This document shows, in pieces, positions 43,201-54,030 of a stretch of DNA of 64,000 bases. Position numbers and translations under genes: made by a program. Source of the stretch: Silybum marianum (Eukaryota > Streptophyta > Magnoliopsida > Asterales > Asteraceae); the NCBI GenBank assembly GCA_036898165.1, contig CM072529.1:39092501-39156500 (forward strand), written 5' to 3'. The notes below the pieces were generated by a model that was given only the letters and a program-made list of their open reading frames with translations, had not been told where the DNA came from and searched no databases. How positions within the stretch are numbered: position 1 is the first letter of the stretch; each line of letters begins with the position of its first letter.

Positions 43201-46200
43201 TTGGGAACCGAAAATTCAATCAAGATCTATATGAAGTTGAAATTACGGTATCACTGGTGCCAAGACTGATTGCGAGATCCCCCGGTGTGTTGAGAGTCAA
43301 TCCTGTAAAGTTTAGAAATCCTTAAGAGTAACTGATTTCTTCAAAACCGAGAAAATGGGGATTTTGGAGATTTTGACCATTTTTTTGCTCCAACAAGTAC
43401 TCCGAAAAAAGTAGAGAAGAAGACAATCTAAAAATAAACTCCAAATTTGGACAATTTTCCAAAGACTTGGGATCATGTGAGATGAGACCAGACTGTTTTC
43501 GTGAGACCGTGTACACTTGAAACTTCACAGCAAAACACTAACCTTCACAGTGTTTTTACTGTGAAGATTCGGAATTTTTTTTAGCTTCACAGTGTTTTGC
43601 TGAGAAGTTTTAAGTGTAAAAATGTGATTAATGGATCTCACGAAAACAGGTTTTCAACCCATTCTTCAAAAGTAGAAAAGAGAAATGTATTTTAGTGTTT
43701 CCACCAATGAAATTTAATGTATTATCATAAAATTTATCTGAAACTTTCTTGGGACATTAAGGTAGCGTTTGTTGAAATCTGAAGCCTGATTTCACTTCTG
43801 AGATTTATAAGAGGTGGTGTTGAAGTCTGAAATCTGAATCAGTAGTGAATATTTTAACAATATAATTAACATTGAAGTCTCAAAAATGGAGTATCCGTTG
43901 GAGTTGGGTGTAATTGTTTTTAGAGCTTTTAACTTTTATTTCTTTATTTTGGAGAAATTATAGAGAATCTGTTGGAGATGCTAGATATATATATATATAA
44001 CTTATTAGATTTGACCTTCAAATCTGGTATTCGTTTTCCGACTGAAGGACAAAACTAAGGTAAAATATTTGACTTTTGAAAGTCAAACCCGAGCTTAATT
44101 TTGGAGTGAAAATGACAACAAACTAGAACCTATAAGGAAGAAAAGTTTTACCTGCTAGGCTATTAGGATTGTCACCAGACCACTGAACAACCAAACAGTC
44201 CTTGTTGAAATGAAACCTAAAGAATTAACATGCAGATGATTATCCTAAAAAGGAAATGACCAAAATACCCTCAAAACCGGAAATTTGTATTAAGGTTCAC
44301 TAACCTCTCGATGTAATATGGAGCAATTAAACCCGCAACTGCGTGTGCAGGAGCCAACTTTCCAAGCTTTTCCTCCAAACATGGTGCTGTGGCCTATGAT
44401 AAACATCTCTAACTGATTCTCTATGTTTTCTCTAAAAAAAAATAAGCAAAAATGCAAAATTCTAAATAAATTTACACATTTAACTACGTTAGATATTTCA
44501 ACATTGATTATATCATTAAAATATTCTAAATTTATCCTCCCAATAAACTTTTTTTTTAAATTATATGAAATGATAATACATTCAACCTTATCTGTGGAAA
44601 AAAATTAGAAAAAAAATAATAATTCTCTCACTTAAGCTTTTAATTTTAGGGAGTTCTCCAAATTTAGTGATTTTTATCCTCTCTGTCCTACTTCCTCCGT
44701 TTTACACAAAATTTTAGGAGTTTTGTTGAACAAAAAAAGCAGGATTTTCCAAAACGTTTTAGGGCCTTGTTACACCTGTATTAATATTATAGATTGTCTT
44801 AAATGAGTTATAAACAAAATAAAAAATAAAATTTCATATCATATCATATTAAAAATCTTACAAATTAAAACAAAAAAATGTTTACAATGAAAAAGAGAGG
44901 AGGATATCAAAGAGTCTGTCGCTTTTGTTTCTTGTGAGAAACTTTTGAAATTAAATAGCCGTTTTTCATTTTCAAAGAACTTAGAAAGATCTTCAGTAGG
45001 TTCACAAATCACAAGGTGGGCTATATAAATCCAAGATTTAACGTGCTAATAGACGCCCATAAAAAAAGTAGCCTATAATCTCCGTTTTCTTTATTTTGGA
45101 GAACAGTCAATAAGAGGCATCTCCAACAGCTATGCTATAAGTTTTCTAGTAATAGTATAAAAAGTCAAGATCTCTAAAAAAAATTACATCAAACTCCAAC
45201 AGCTATGCTATAAGTTTTCTATAATAGAGTATAAAAAGTCAAGACCTCCAACAGCTACTCTATTTTAGCAATTAGCAATACTAATAAAATATTCAATACA
45301 ATTAATAAAATATCATTTCTCTCTCCTACACGTTTTCCTTCAATAATCTAATTGGTTAGATATAATTAAAATATTATTTTCTCTATCCTCTATAAAATTT
45401 TAGAGATTTCTCTAAAATTAAGAGATTTTTAAAATCTCTGTTCTCATTTCTCTACTTTATAGCATAGCTGTTGGAACAACAAAAATGTTAAAATCTATAT
45501 TTTCTCTATTTTAGCATAGCTGTTGAAGATACTCTAAGATACAAAATAAAAGCAATCAACACATTACAATTTTATGAACACAAACCTCCATAGCTAGCTT
45601 AGACCAATTTCTTTCTTTGATATCCATCAAATTCATCCCAGCCCCATCCGTATGATCAATACAAGCATACCCTCCAATAAGAATAGATGCCATAAATGAG
45701 CTCACAAGCGAAACCCGCTCTGTGTTTCCATAAACATGTGGTTTTTTCTCAAAAATTCTTCGAATTTGTGGGCCCGTACATCTCTCATGGGCCCGACAGC
45801 CCGTAAGTTTCGATAATTCAAATGCACCTCCTAAAGCTTTCTCAATTGCATCACATTGTTCGGTTGTGCTATTATCCATCCATACGGGTGATTCATTGGT
45901 CGAAAAAGCATCATCAAATTGATGAACTAAAGGCTTGTTAGGATCCAAAGATGATAAAATCCCTAAACTACCCTTCTTCCAATACACACTACCATGTTGC
46001 TGTGCACTGCCTGAAACAGCTGCGATCTTTTCGAAAGGGAGTTTTTTGGAATTTTGAAGTCTTTGTAGAATGAGATCCAATGCTTCTACCCACATTAAGG
46101 TGGGAGAAATGATTCTGCCATTAACGGCTGGATCTCTACAGACACCATCTTTGGTTTTGTAATGAGGCAATTCAGAATCAAAATTGACAACTTCTGTACA

Positions 46201-46849
46201 CACAATGTTGAGATTTGAATCTAACACGGTTGCTTTTAGTGACCTAAAAATTAACAAGATTTCATCAAGTATAAAAAAAATACCCAATTCAGAGAAAAGT
46301 ACACAATTTGTTTTAGGGTTCCTAAAAATATTCAAATTTGATTAGCTACAATCTAACACAGTTGGCTTTAAATGACTTAAAAACCAACAAGATTTATCTT
46401 CAAATATGGAGATTCAAGATTTTATAATGTAAAAAAATACCCAATTCAGAAAAGTATACAATTGTTTTAGGGTTCCTAAAAATATTAAAATTTGATTAGC
46501 TACAATCTAACACAGTTGGCTTTAAATGACTTAAAAATCAACAAGATTTTTTTTTTTCAAATATGAAGATTCAAGATTTTATAATGTAAAAAAAATACCC
46601 AATTCAGAAAACCCCACAATTGTTCTTGGCATCATTAAATAAATTCGAATTTGAGTAGCTATAAAGATTAACAATAACCTTAATCCAAGTAAAGAAACAT
46701 TTGATGGAAGGTAATAAAAAGAAGAAACCATGGTTGTTATCAAATAAATTTGAGAAATTAATTAAAAACAGATGAATATTGGAAACTTACTGCGTAGAGA
46801 CGTCAAGGCCGAGAAAAAGAGCATGAGGAGGGAGATGGGTGTCTTCCAT
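40275..46849 (-). CDS. XK2: Xylulokinase (D-xylulose kinase, FGGY family), 11 exons, intact
   Basis: It phosphorylates D-xylulose to xylulose 5-phosphate with ATP, in the cytosol in Arabidopsis, feeding the pentose phosphate pathway. Exons on the minus strand: 46849-46791, 46243-45586, 44393-44305, 44216-44152, 43302-43247, 43074-42954, 42868-42794, 42714-42661, 42137-42043, 40762-40588, 40507-40275. All introns are GT-AG, all phases close, and the total is 1680 nt (559 residues), very near the 558 of Arabidopsis XK-2. The first phosphate-binding block is LFLGLDVSTQSLKATVLD. SGSAQQHGSVYW (residues about 97-108) is the sugar-binding segment. Asp219 in DHTDGAGMNLMD is the likely catalytic base, by comparison with bacterial XylB. 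IIATGGASTNHAI and SLGAALRAAHG are ATP-side FGGY_C blocks. No transit peptide is evident. The start is the first ATG of a family-like N-terminus. Confidence 0.95.
41336..41372. repeat. TG/TA microsatellite in intron 9
   Basis: TATGTGTGTGTATGTATGTA followed by alternating TA, inside xylulokinase intron 9. Confidence 0.9.
41490..41822. repeat. Minisatellite of about 30 bp in xylulokinase intron 9
   Basis: About ten variant units of the form GACAGGTTTCTTTTAAATCC followed by ATGACCTTCT. Outlying partial units lie near 41940-41985 and 42290. It accounts for about a quarter of the 1280-bp intron. Confidence 0.85.
43491..43650. mobile_element. Small foldback element in xylulokinase intron 4
   Basis: CTGTTTTCGTGAGACC at the left pairs with ATCTCACGAAAACAGG at the right, and ACACTTGAAACTTCACAGCA pairs with the complement of TGCTGAGAAGTTTTAAGTGT. 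It is a hairpin of about 160 bp with a short central unpaired part. Whether it is mobile or a local inversion cannot be decided. Confidence 0.55.
45114..45534. mobile_element. Tourist-like MITE in xylulokinase intron 2
   Basis: The ends GAGGCATCTCCAACAGCTAT and the complement of ATAGCTGTTGAAGATACTC-like sequence form the inverted repeat, with TAA on both sides (45111-45113, 45535-45537). The terminal phrase CTCCAACAGCTATGCTATAA recurs internally near 45192 and 45248, and its complement near 45460. This suggests nested or duplicated ends. It lies in non-coding sequence and leaves the splice sites intact. Confidence 0.8.
46349..46550 (-). repeat. Two decayed copies of the exon-2 acceptor region in intron 1
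   Basis: The stretch covering the exon-2 acceptor and first ~25 coding bases (46219-46270) recurs at about 46351-46395 and 46505-46550, with the following ~100 bp of intron also repeated. In the copies the acceptor TTTTTAG-GTCACTA has become TTTTTAAGTCATTT. The tandem period is about 132-154 bp. They would be decoy acceptors weakened by mutation. Confidence 0.8.
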
Positions 46850-47141
46850 GAGGATGGATAAAAGGTACTCACTTGGCTTTATATGCACAACGAGTGGCTG
46901 AAAAACATGAAGATGGTTTATACATTGGCATATTAGTTTAAAATAAGCCGATTTGACTCTCATTCTTAATTGTATAGTAAAAAAATATCAGAAGATAATG
47001 CAAGTGGAACTTAAATTGGTAAAAGGTGAATTTTGTTTGTTAAAAAATCATTTTGTATCATGGATCTTTGTTAATCATTTAAAACTCTAATTTTATTTTA
47101 ATAATTATCAAACAATTATATTTTATTTTATACTGTTTCAT
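46850..47141 (-). promoter_or_regulatory. Probable xylulokinase promoter and 5' leader
   Basis: On the minus strand a TATAAA word lies at 46917-46922, about 70 bp before the ATG. Another (46878-46883) is too close to serve a normal leader. No other motif is clear. A hAT-type MITE begins about 290 bp upstream of the ATG. Confidence 0.4.
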
Positions 47142-47459
47142 CAGTGGTGGGTCCAGCAGGATTTTTCCCGAGCGGGTCCATCCTTAAATTGTATCAAATA
47201 TCCGCAAAGTTGTTTGATGTATTTTTCGGTTGATTTCGAGGGAATTTTTAGCCGAATTCTCCGTTTGGGGATTTTTTTTAAGGTTTTTCGGTTCATTTCG
47301 AGTGATTTTTTAAAGTAGTGCTCCTTTAACCTTTGAAATATCAAAAGTTTAGCGGGTGCACCTCATGTAAAACTTACGAAACGCGATTTTTTTACCCTTA
47401 CGGAACACGGTTGAGCGGTAGCACGGGACCCCCCTCCCCATAGGGTGGGTCCGCCCCTG
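47142..47459. mobile_element. hAT-type MITE upstream of xylulokinase
   Basis: The left end CAGTGGTGGGTCCAGC pairs with the right end GGTGGGTCCGCCCCTG as an inverted repeat with few mismatches. The flanks TGTTTCAT (47134-47141) and TGTATCAT (47460-47467) form an 8-bp duplication with one difference, the hAT size. No transposase frame. Confidence 0.75.
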
Positions 47460-48402
47460 TGTATCATAAAAGTCTCTTAATTATTTTGACCACTTAATCA
47501 TTATGCAACAAACAATTCAGCAACTTCTGAACATCACTCAACTTGTGTAACCTACCTTTTCATTATAATATTTAGAAAAGTAGAAATTATGAATGATACG
47601 TAGCTGCTACTTTTGTAATGTTTACGTGGACAAGCAAAACATAGATTTTATGAAAGTAGCACTTATGTGCCTTGCGTATTGTCTAACTTTTCTGAATATT
47701 AAATTGCAAAACTAGAGTACGCAAGTTGCAAAAGTGTTACTTATGTAATATCCGACTATTTTGGTCAATTTATTAAAAATGTGTATAGCACCCGTATTTT
47801 TATAATTAAGCCAAATCTTGAATTTGTGTGTATTACCGTAAGATTTCTTTAGTATTTATGAGTATCTAGTGTTTCAATGTCGTTATTAAAATCAGAGAAT
47901 GTCTATATGATTAAGGATCCTTACTAAGTGCTCTTTTTTTTTATTAGCATTATAACACTTGCTTAAGCTTTATTGCACTTTTCCCTTGCTCAATGATACA
48001 TTATCATCTATATCGTAATACCACATTATACTAACTTGAGTCATCTTATGACTTGTCTTCTTATATCTTGACTTAAGTTTAAATAATCAAACCTAAATCA
48101 CTTAAATAAATGATCCATAACTTAACTTATATCTCTAACTCAAATAAGTGAGGGGTTATAGTTTGAACTTGATTGTATCCAGAAGTATCTCCAAATAAAT
48201 CAAGTAAATTACTCCTTACTATAAAATTCAACATCTCTTATTGGACGTCTTTGACTTAAATTCATGATTTACATCCTTACATTTATCCATCATATCAGTA
48301 CCAATACATAGAACAATTAATATCTTAGCCATATCATAACTCACATAACTACCGGTTTAAGCTTGGGTATTCTAAATCGACACCTAAGTCTCTTAAACTG
48401 TT
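47460..48402 (-). other. Intergenic sequence and leader remnant of a minus-strand Ty3 element
   Basis: No gene. From about 48402 down to roughly 47790 it probably is the untranslated leader next to the primer-binding site. No gag follows, so the element is truncated here. Confidence 0.4.
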
Positions 48403-48414
48403 GCTCTGATACAA
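48403..48414 (-). promoter_or_regulatory. Primer-binding site of a minus-strand Ty3 element
   Basis: On the minus strand TTGTATCAGAGC, one base off the initiator tRNA-Met complement TGGTATCAGAGC. It lies two bases past the LTR end. Confidence 0.75.
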
Positions 48415-48416
48415 AT

Positions 48417-51400
48417 TGTAACACTCCACTTTTTATATAAGGAAATCTACCAAAATTTCGGCATGGCCTATTCGTAAACTCGTCATTTTGCCTGTTTTAT
48501 ATCTTGAAAATTTTATTTACATATATACTAAACAAATCCCAAAACCAACAGTGTGCATTAGCACCGCATACATTGTGTACTACTTACAAACATACACACA
48601 CCAAATGTCATGATATTTAATCTATTGAATGCTGTTTTGAACTAATTTTTATCCCCAAACGAAATGGTAGTCAAAAACACTTTATCAACCATAGTATTAC
48701 CTATCAATCGTTACACCGTCAGTAATACCCTTTAATCTCGATCCTGGACACACGTCGAAAAATAAAAACAAATCAGGCTTTATGCCTGGTGAATTCAAGA
48801 GTTTATATAATAAACCATTACACCAAAAATTAAGCTGATCCAAGAAGTCCAAAACAATGCATGATTTGTAAACTTTGGTAATATGCTAACCAACTAATTA
48901 TTTTCATTAAATCAATAAAAGATGTGGTTATAAATTTCAAAACAAGGTAACAACCATCGAACCACATGGGGGGAAACCCACGAGAGCCGGAATTAGTGAA
49001 GGAGCACTACCTAACAGTCCACTGATCCATTAGGCTAATTTCAGCACAATCACCATGTGCACGTTGTGTCTTATAGACACTATGCCTATTAGCCGAGTAT
49101 CTGGCACGAAGAGTACACGGTACTCCATAAACGCCAAATGGGAGCAACCCATCTAATTGTAAAGGGAGCGACCCTAATACAAACGCAACAAAATGGGGTG
49201 ACTCTAAGTTGCCAAATCCGGATCTAAATACACCAAGTCAGAGAGCAAACATATAACTCATGATACCTCGCTCATACAAAGTTTATTTTACCAAAATTTA
49301 AATCAAAAGCATGCTTCATAAACAACAAGTTTCAAAACGTCAAACCATATTTCACATAATTTCTTATAATAGTTTACCATGCTAGTTTTCACTTAAAAAA
49401 TTACTTTGTATGTAAAAGCAATAGTAAATAACCACATTTCATAAAACTCATCTAAATCATGCATTTTTCAATCACATATCCAAACATAAACGAATAAATC
49501 AGTTTATGTAAAATACATACATTTGACGTGTACCCAGTTTTAAGACTACTTGAACTCACCTTATTTTGATCAAGTCAAATTCAGTCTCCAAGTGGCTTAT
49601 GCAACAGTTTCAACACCTAAACAAATCCATAATCGGTCTATATCAATACAAACACTATAACTAGATATTCAAACAACTTCTTCTAACCCACTATGAATTG
49701 CTCTAAATGGTTTTAAACCGATTTTTATACAAATTATAGATATTCATTTTCCTTTTACGGTCTAAAAATGACCAGCTATATTGTTTTTAACCCACTTAAA
49801 GTCCAATTTACACCGTATACGTCTGAAAGTGATTTGTAGTAGACATTCTAACTTTTCAGAAACGTATTACACACTTTAATCCTACTTACGAGTGATTTTA
49901 TACGATTTTTATAATTTCCAACACCAATTTAACTTAATCCAATCACTTGTTCTTAAGTCATTCAAATAACTTAATCCAACACCAATTTAACTTAATCCAA
50001 TCATTTCTATACGATTTTTACATTCTAATCTTCAAAACATACTTAATATACAATTTAAAATATGATTAGAAGGTTCATGTATTCATATACCACTTAAACT
50101 CTAGCTAATGCATATATTTTTTACATTTTGAAATGATTCAAACCAAACGTTATCATACTTTAACTTTGGAAATCCATCATAATCCAATAGAAATATTTAT
50201 TTGATCATTGAAGCACCTTTATACATCTATAATACGTATATCCCTGGAATTTAAACATTTAGTTTTGTATAAAACTATTAAATTTGAATTTTAAGCAAAA
50301 CAGTTTAACTTTTAGAAATAGTAACTGTTTTGAATCTATGCCTTAATCCTCCATCAAAAAACGTGTTTGGATGGGATTTTCCTTCTTGAATGCATATATT
50401 ATCATCTTCATGTTTATTATAAACAAACTATGTTAATTATCTTCACCTTTTATATTGATTTTAACATTTCAAAGTCCATCATCATACTTTGACTTTTGAA
50501 ACAGTCAATTGTTAGGGCTCTTTACAATTTCAACTTTTGTGTTTCATCAATGTCAAGGTTATTGAGCATCTAAATGATTTCCTGTTTCTAATATGTCAAG
50601 AACACTAAGCATATAACACATGTATTCTTAAAAAAAACCGTTTCAATTTTCTTTCTTAATTTTATACTTCAATACCTAGATTAGCAATTTAGTAAGGTAT
50701 TTGCTTCCCTACCAAAAATTGATTCAATTGATTGTTTATTTTCTCCAACAATTTACCTAATCCCTCAAGTATAGTCATCAATTTGTAATATACTTCCGTG
50801 TCCATGTACATGCAATACCAAAGAGAATGAAATTACCTCAAGTTTGCCTTCGATTTCATCTTGTTATAGCTTCTCCAAACACTTTCTCCAATTTGAGATA
50901 TTACTTATATTTGATACTTTGGTGAAAATGTATTTACACTCTAGATAAATGATGATCCTCACTTCTCTCTCTCATAATACGTATCAGATTAAGAAGAAAA
51001 GGTAATGAGTTTATACATGGGAAATGTTCAAAAAAACCCAACAAAGTATCATATTTTGAATAGTTAAGTCCCTAAATTATTTTTTTGAATGAAAAAACCA
51101 TTAAACTTTCTCATTTTGAATGATTAAGTCCGTAAACTATTTTTTTGGATGAAAAAACCATTAAATGTTGTCATATTGAATGGAAAACCCATTAAACTTT
51201 CTTTTTTTGAATGATTAAGTCCCTGATTTTTTTTCAAGAAATTAAACCATCGAATTTTTGAAAATTGGTTAGTTACATCTTTTTAACCTAAATAAACTAC
51301 CTTTAACCGGTTATCTTTTGATTCTCTCTCTTATGATGGATAAAAAAATAGATCAAAAAGAGGGAGATCGATGGCAGGGGCCAACAAAATGTTAGATGAA

Positions 51401-52117
51401 ATGGAGCACGGACAACGTTGGGGTAATGGGGAGTAACAAGGGGAAGCAATACCGTTCTTTTGCTAGGAGTTTTAATTGCGTAGGGCTTTTGGAACGGTAA
51501 AACCGCTTTAAATTTATTTTTACTTTATAATTTTTTTAGTGAGTTACAGGTAACTTATTTTAAAAAATATGTAGGTAAATAATTTTTAAAAGATCGATGG
51601 TTTATTTATTAAAAAAAATTAGGGACTTAATTATTCAAAGTGAGAAAGTTTAATGGTTTTTGCATTCAAACTAATAGTTCAGGGACTTAATCATTCAAAA
51701 TGAGAAAGATTGTTAGTTTTTTCAATCAAAAAAATAGTTTAAGGACTTAATCATTCAAAATGAGATACTTTGTTGGGTTTTTTTGAACTTTTCTCTTATA
51801 TATATATTTGGATCTTGTGGGCTTTTTAATTTATTGGGCCAATCTATATCATTTTAATTATCTATACATTTTAATTGATCCATCAATTAGGTCCAACAAT
51901 TTTTTTTATTGTAAATACAATTTAATTAACCAACAATAATTTCTAAAATGTTAGCAAGAGTCCACAAGTTCATGGGTGTTTAGGGAAACTCACTTTGCCA
52001 AATTAATGTGTTCCATCAATTGATAAAATACGTCTCTAATTATGATTTTATCACCATTTTCACTCAAACTAAGAAAAATGTTTATTATATGTGTATCTCA
52101 ATACATGGGTTGTTACA
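48417..52117 (-). repeat. Tekay-type LTR, minus orientation, with nested foldback element
   Basis: On the plus strand it begins TGTAACACTCC and ends GGGTTGTTACA, the mirrored form of the TGTAACACCC...GTGTTACA ends of the LTR at 56820. Removing the insert at 51019-51795 leaves about 2.9 kb. A locally duplicated phrase (ACACCAATTTAACTTAATCC) occurs at about 49921 and 49980. It is adjacent to a primer-binding site, so it was the 5' LTR of a minus-strand element. Confidence 0.65.
51019..51795. mobile_element. MULE-like foldback element with tandem sub-repeats in its arms
   Basis: The left arm starts GGGAAATGTTCAAAAAAACC and the right arm ends GGTTTTTTTGAACTTTTCTC. Each arm repeats a ~60-bp unit (TTTTGAATGATTAAGTCC... 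AAAAAACCATTAAACTTTCT) two to four times in mirrored order. TTATACAT (51011-51018) and TTATATAT (51796-51803) form an 8-bp duplication with one difference. The ~280-bp centre has no recognisable gene. Confidence 0.75.
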
Positions 52118-52879
52118 TAAAGTCTTCACCAAAAGAAGCTCAAGATTTGGGTAAAACCTAGATTTAACCTATGCAACACCGAGAAATTTTAGGAATGTTG
52201 AAAATCGTGAAATTTATCCATAATTCGATGTTATGGGTAAAAGTTAGTTAATTGTTGAAGTTTAGTAAAATTAAGTTGAGAAGGATAAGGATTTTGGGTG
52301 GAAATATGTTTGGTCTTGGGGTCTTGAGTTTTTCTGCTTTGTATTCGAAAAAGGACGAAACAAGAGCCAAAGTTTGTTCTGCGCGACTCTCTTGCAACCT
52401 CAAGTCGCTTAAGTCCTTGTTTGCTACTTCTCCGTTACAAACGCACTTGCACTGCACCAGGTCGCGTAAGTCGCGAAATTCGCCCAGTAAGCCCTAGAAA
52501 ATCGGATTTCAGCCAAACCTTTTTCATTTCTTGTTTGCTTCTCATTTTTCTTTGCTTCCTCTCCACCAAATCCGAACCCTAAACCCTTTGCCCCATATTT
52601 TTACTATTTTCAGAGAATTAACCCACCATTAAATCTAGAGATTCAAGATTATAACTTCAAGATCCTTGTGTTCTCCATTCTTTTCAAGTTCTTCTCCACC
52701 ATTGATGACCAAACCTTGGATTTCTCCTTAAATCAAGATTGTAAGTTATTCTAAACATTTTAAACTATATTCCTTGTCAAATTCGTTCTTGTTGGTTCTC
52801 TAAAACTCTATTCTTGAAGCATCTTCTTTACTTTAGGGCTTTGGCCACTTTGAGAGTTTTGGGGGGTTTTAACTAAGAT

Positions 52880-53501
52880 GTTTGAAAGGGTACATGAGAT
52901 CGGCGAGTTGGGGAGAATGAGGACACGATTTCTTTGAAGAAATAACCAGCGAAATCAATCTTTCATTGAAACATTATAGCGTGAGCCAGATCAGTGAGAT
53001 AGGAAGGAGATTGGTCATGACCACCAGTTTTCTTGCTTAAACAGTGGATAATATGAGAAAAGAAGAAATTCCACATATTTCCGATGTTTTTCCTCAGAAG
53101 CGTAAAGTAGTTGAGAATAGCAACAACTTGTTGGTGTTCATTTCCAAGAGGGAAAGTTTCGTTGGAAGATGAAGAATGGTGCGTAGTTCATTGACATCAA
53201 AAACCACTTCAGGTTTGTTGTTTGATAATACTGAAGCAGATACTTGTTGGGTGGATTCATCATAAGAACACGTGAGCCAGAAGTTTCCCAACATGAACTT
53301 GCTCATTCTTGGCTTTGCTGTCAAAGCAAACTGAAGTGGTGATCTTTGCAAAATATACATACCTCATTGAATTCTGGATGATCGATATCAATTGCCATTC
53401 GAGCAATGTGATTACATACAGGAAAGGTAAAAGATTCTCTAGTGAGTGTTTGTTCTTCCGTGACTCTTGGGGATTTTTGAAGGAGTGGTAAAGGAGGCCA
53501 T
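52880..53501 (-). pseudogene. Antisense relative of the Sirevirus post-pol ORF, N-terminal domain
   Basis: On the minus strand an ATG at 53501 begins MASFTTPSKIPKSHGRTNTH and a stop. Downstream frames give IDIDHPEFNEVCMYILQ, SPLQFALTAKPRMSKF, FWLTCSYDE and ELRTILHLP. After a shift near 53090 they give FFFSHIIHCLSKKTGGHDQ. These blocks align in order with the frame at 13969-14600 (FIKACPLMYAFAH, LWYTARC, LRNALLLP, THVIQCLGSKTGSQDQ). The domain is therefore shared, though very diverged. No polymerase sequence accompanies it. Confidence 0.65.
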
Positions 53502-53603
53502 GATCGAAGGAGTTGCAGGTTTAGGGTTTTTAGATAGAGAAAGTTCGCGGAGGAAGATGAAGATTATGAAAGAAGAAGAAAGTGGGGGGAACGGTTATGG
53601 TAT

Positions 53604-53611
53604 TTATATAT
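53604..53611 (-). promoter_or_regulatory. TATA-like element before the antisense ORF unit
   Basis: On the minus strand TATATAAATACC precedes a CT-rich leader (CTTTCTTCTTCTTTC) and the ATG at 53501, about 105 bp away. This layout resembles a plant promoter. Inference only. Confidence 0.3.
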
Positions 53612-53816
53612 TTGAAAAAAAATATAAAATAAAGGTAATGAAGGGTAATCGGTGATTGAAAGGGCTGAAATGTGAAAAGGTTTTCAGAGGTTGAATCTGG
53701 CGCATGCGTCTAACATAGATGACGTGTTGTACGTCATTTTGGATAGACACAAAGAATTCTTGGTCACCAAGAATGAAAAACGAAGAGTTATACTTAAAAC
53801 AGGTACTCGTCAAGTG

Positions 53817-54030
53817 TAGGGTTTAGAAAAGGATTCGGGGAGTCGCTGAGAATAAGGTTTAGAAAAGGTTTCGGGGAGTCGCTGAGATAACGATTTAGGA
53901 AGAATCGGGTAGTCACCGAGAATAGGGTTTAGGAAATATTCGGGGAGCTCGCCGAGTATAAAAAAAGATATATACTCGCCGAGCTTTGAAAGGATTTCGA
54001 GGAGATCGCCGAGAATGAACAAGAGTATAC
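53817..54030 (+). repeat. Minisatellite of about 36 bp in a Tekay-type LTR
   Basis: Five to six variant units of the form GGTTTAGAAAAGGATTCGGG followed by GAGTCGCTGAGAATA, later with GCTCGCCGAG in place of GTCGCTGAG. Confidence 0.85.

Noticed and set aside
46878..46883. TATAAA as the xylulokinase TATA box
   Set aside because: It lies only about 30 bp before the ATG, which would leave no leader. The word at 46917-46922 is more plausible.
47141..47344. Minus-strand 67-codon frame
   Set aside because: It lies inside the hAT-type MITE and has no family resemblance.
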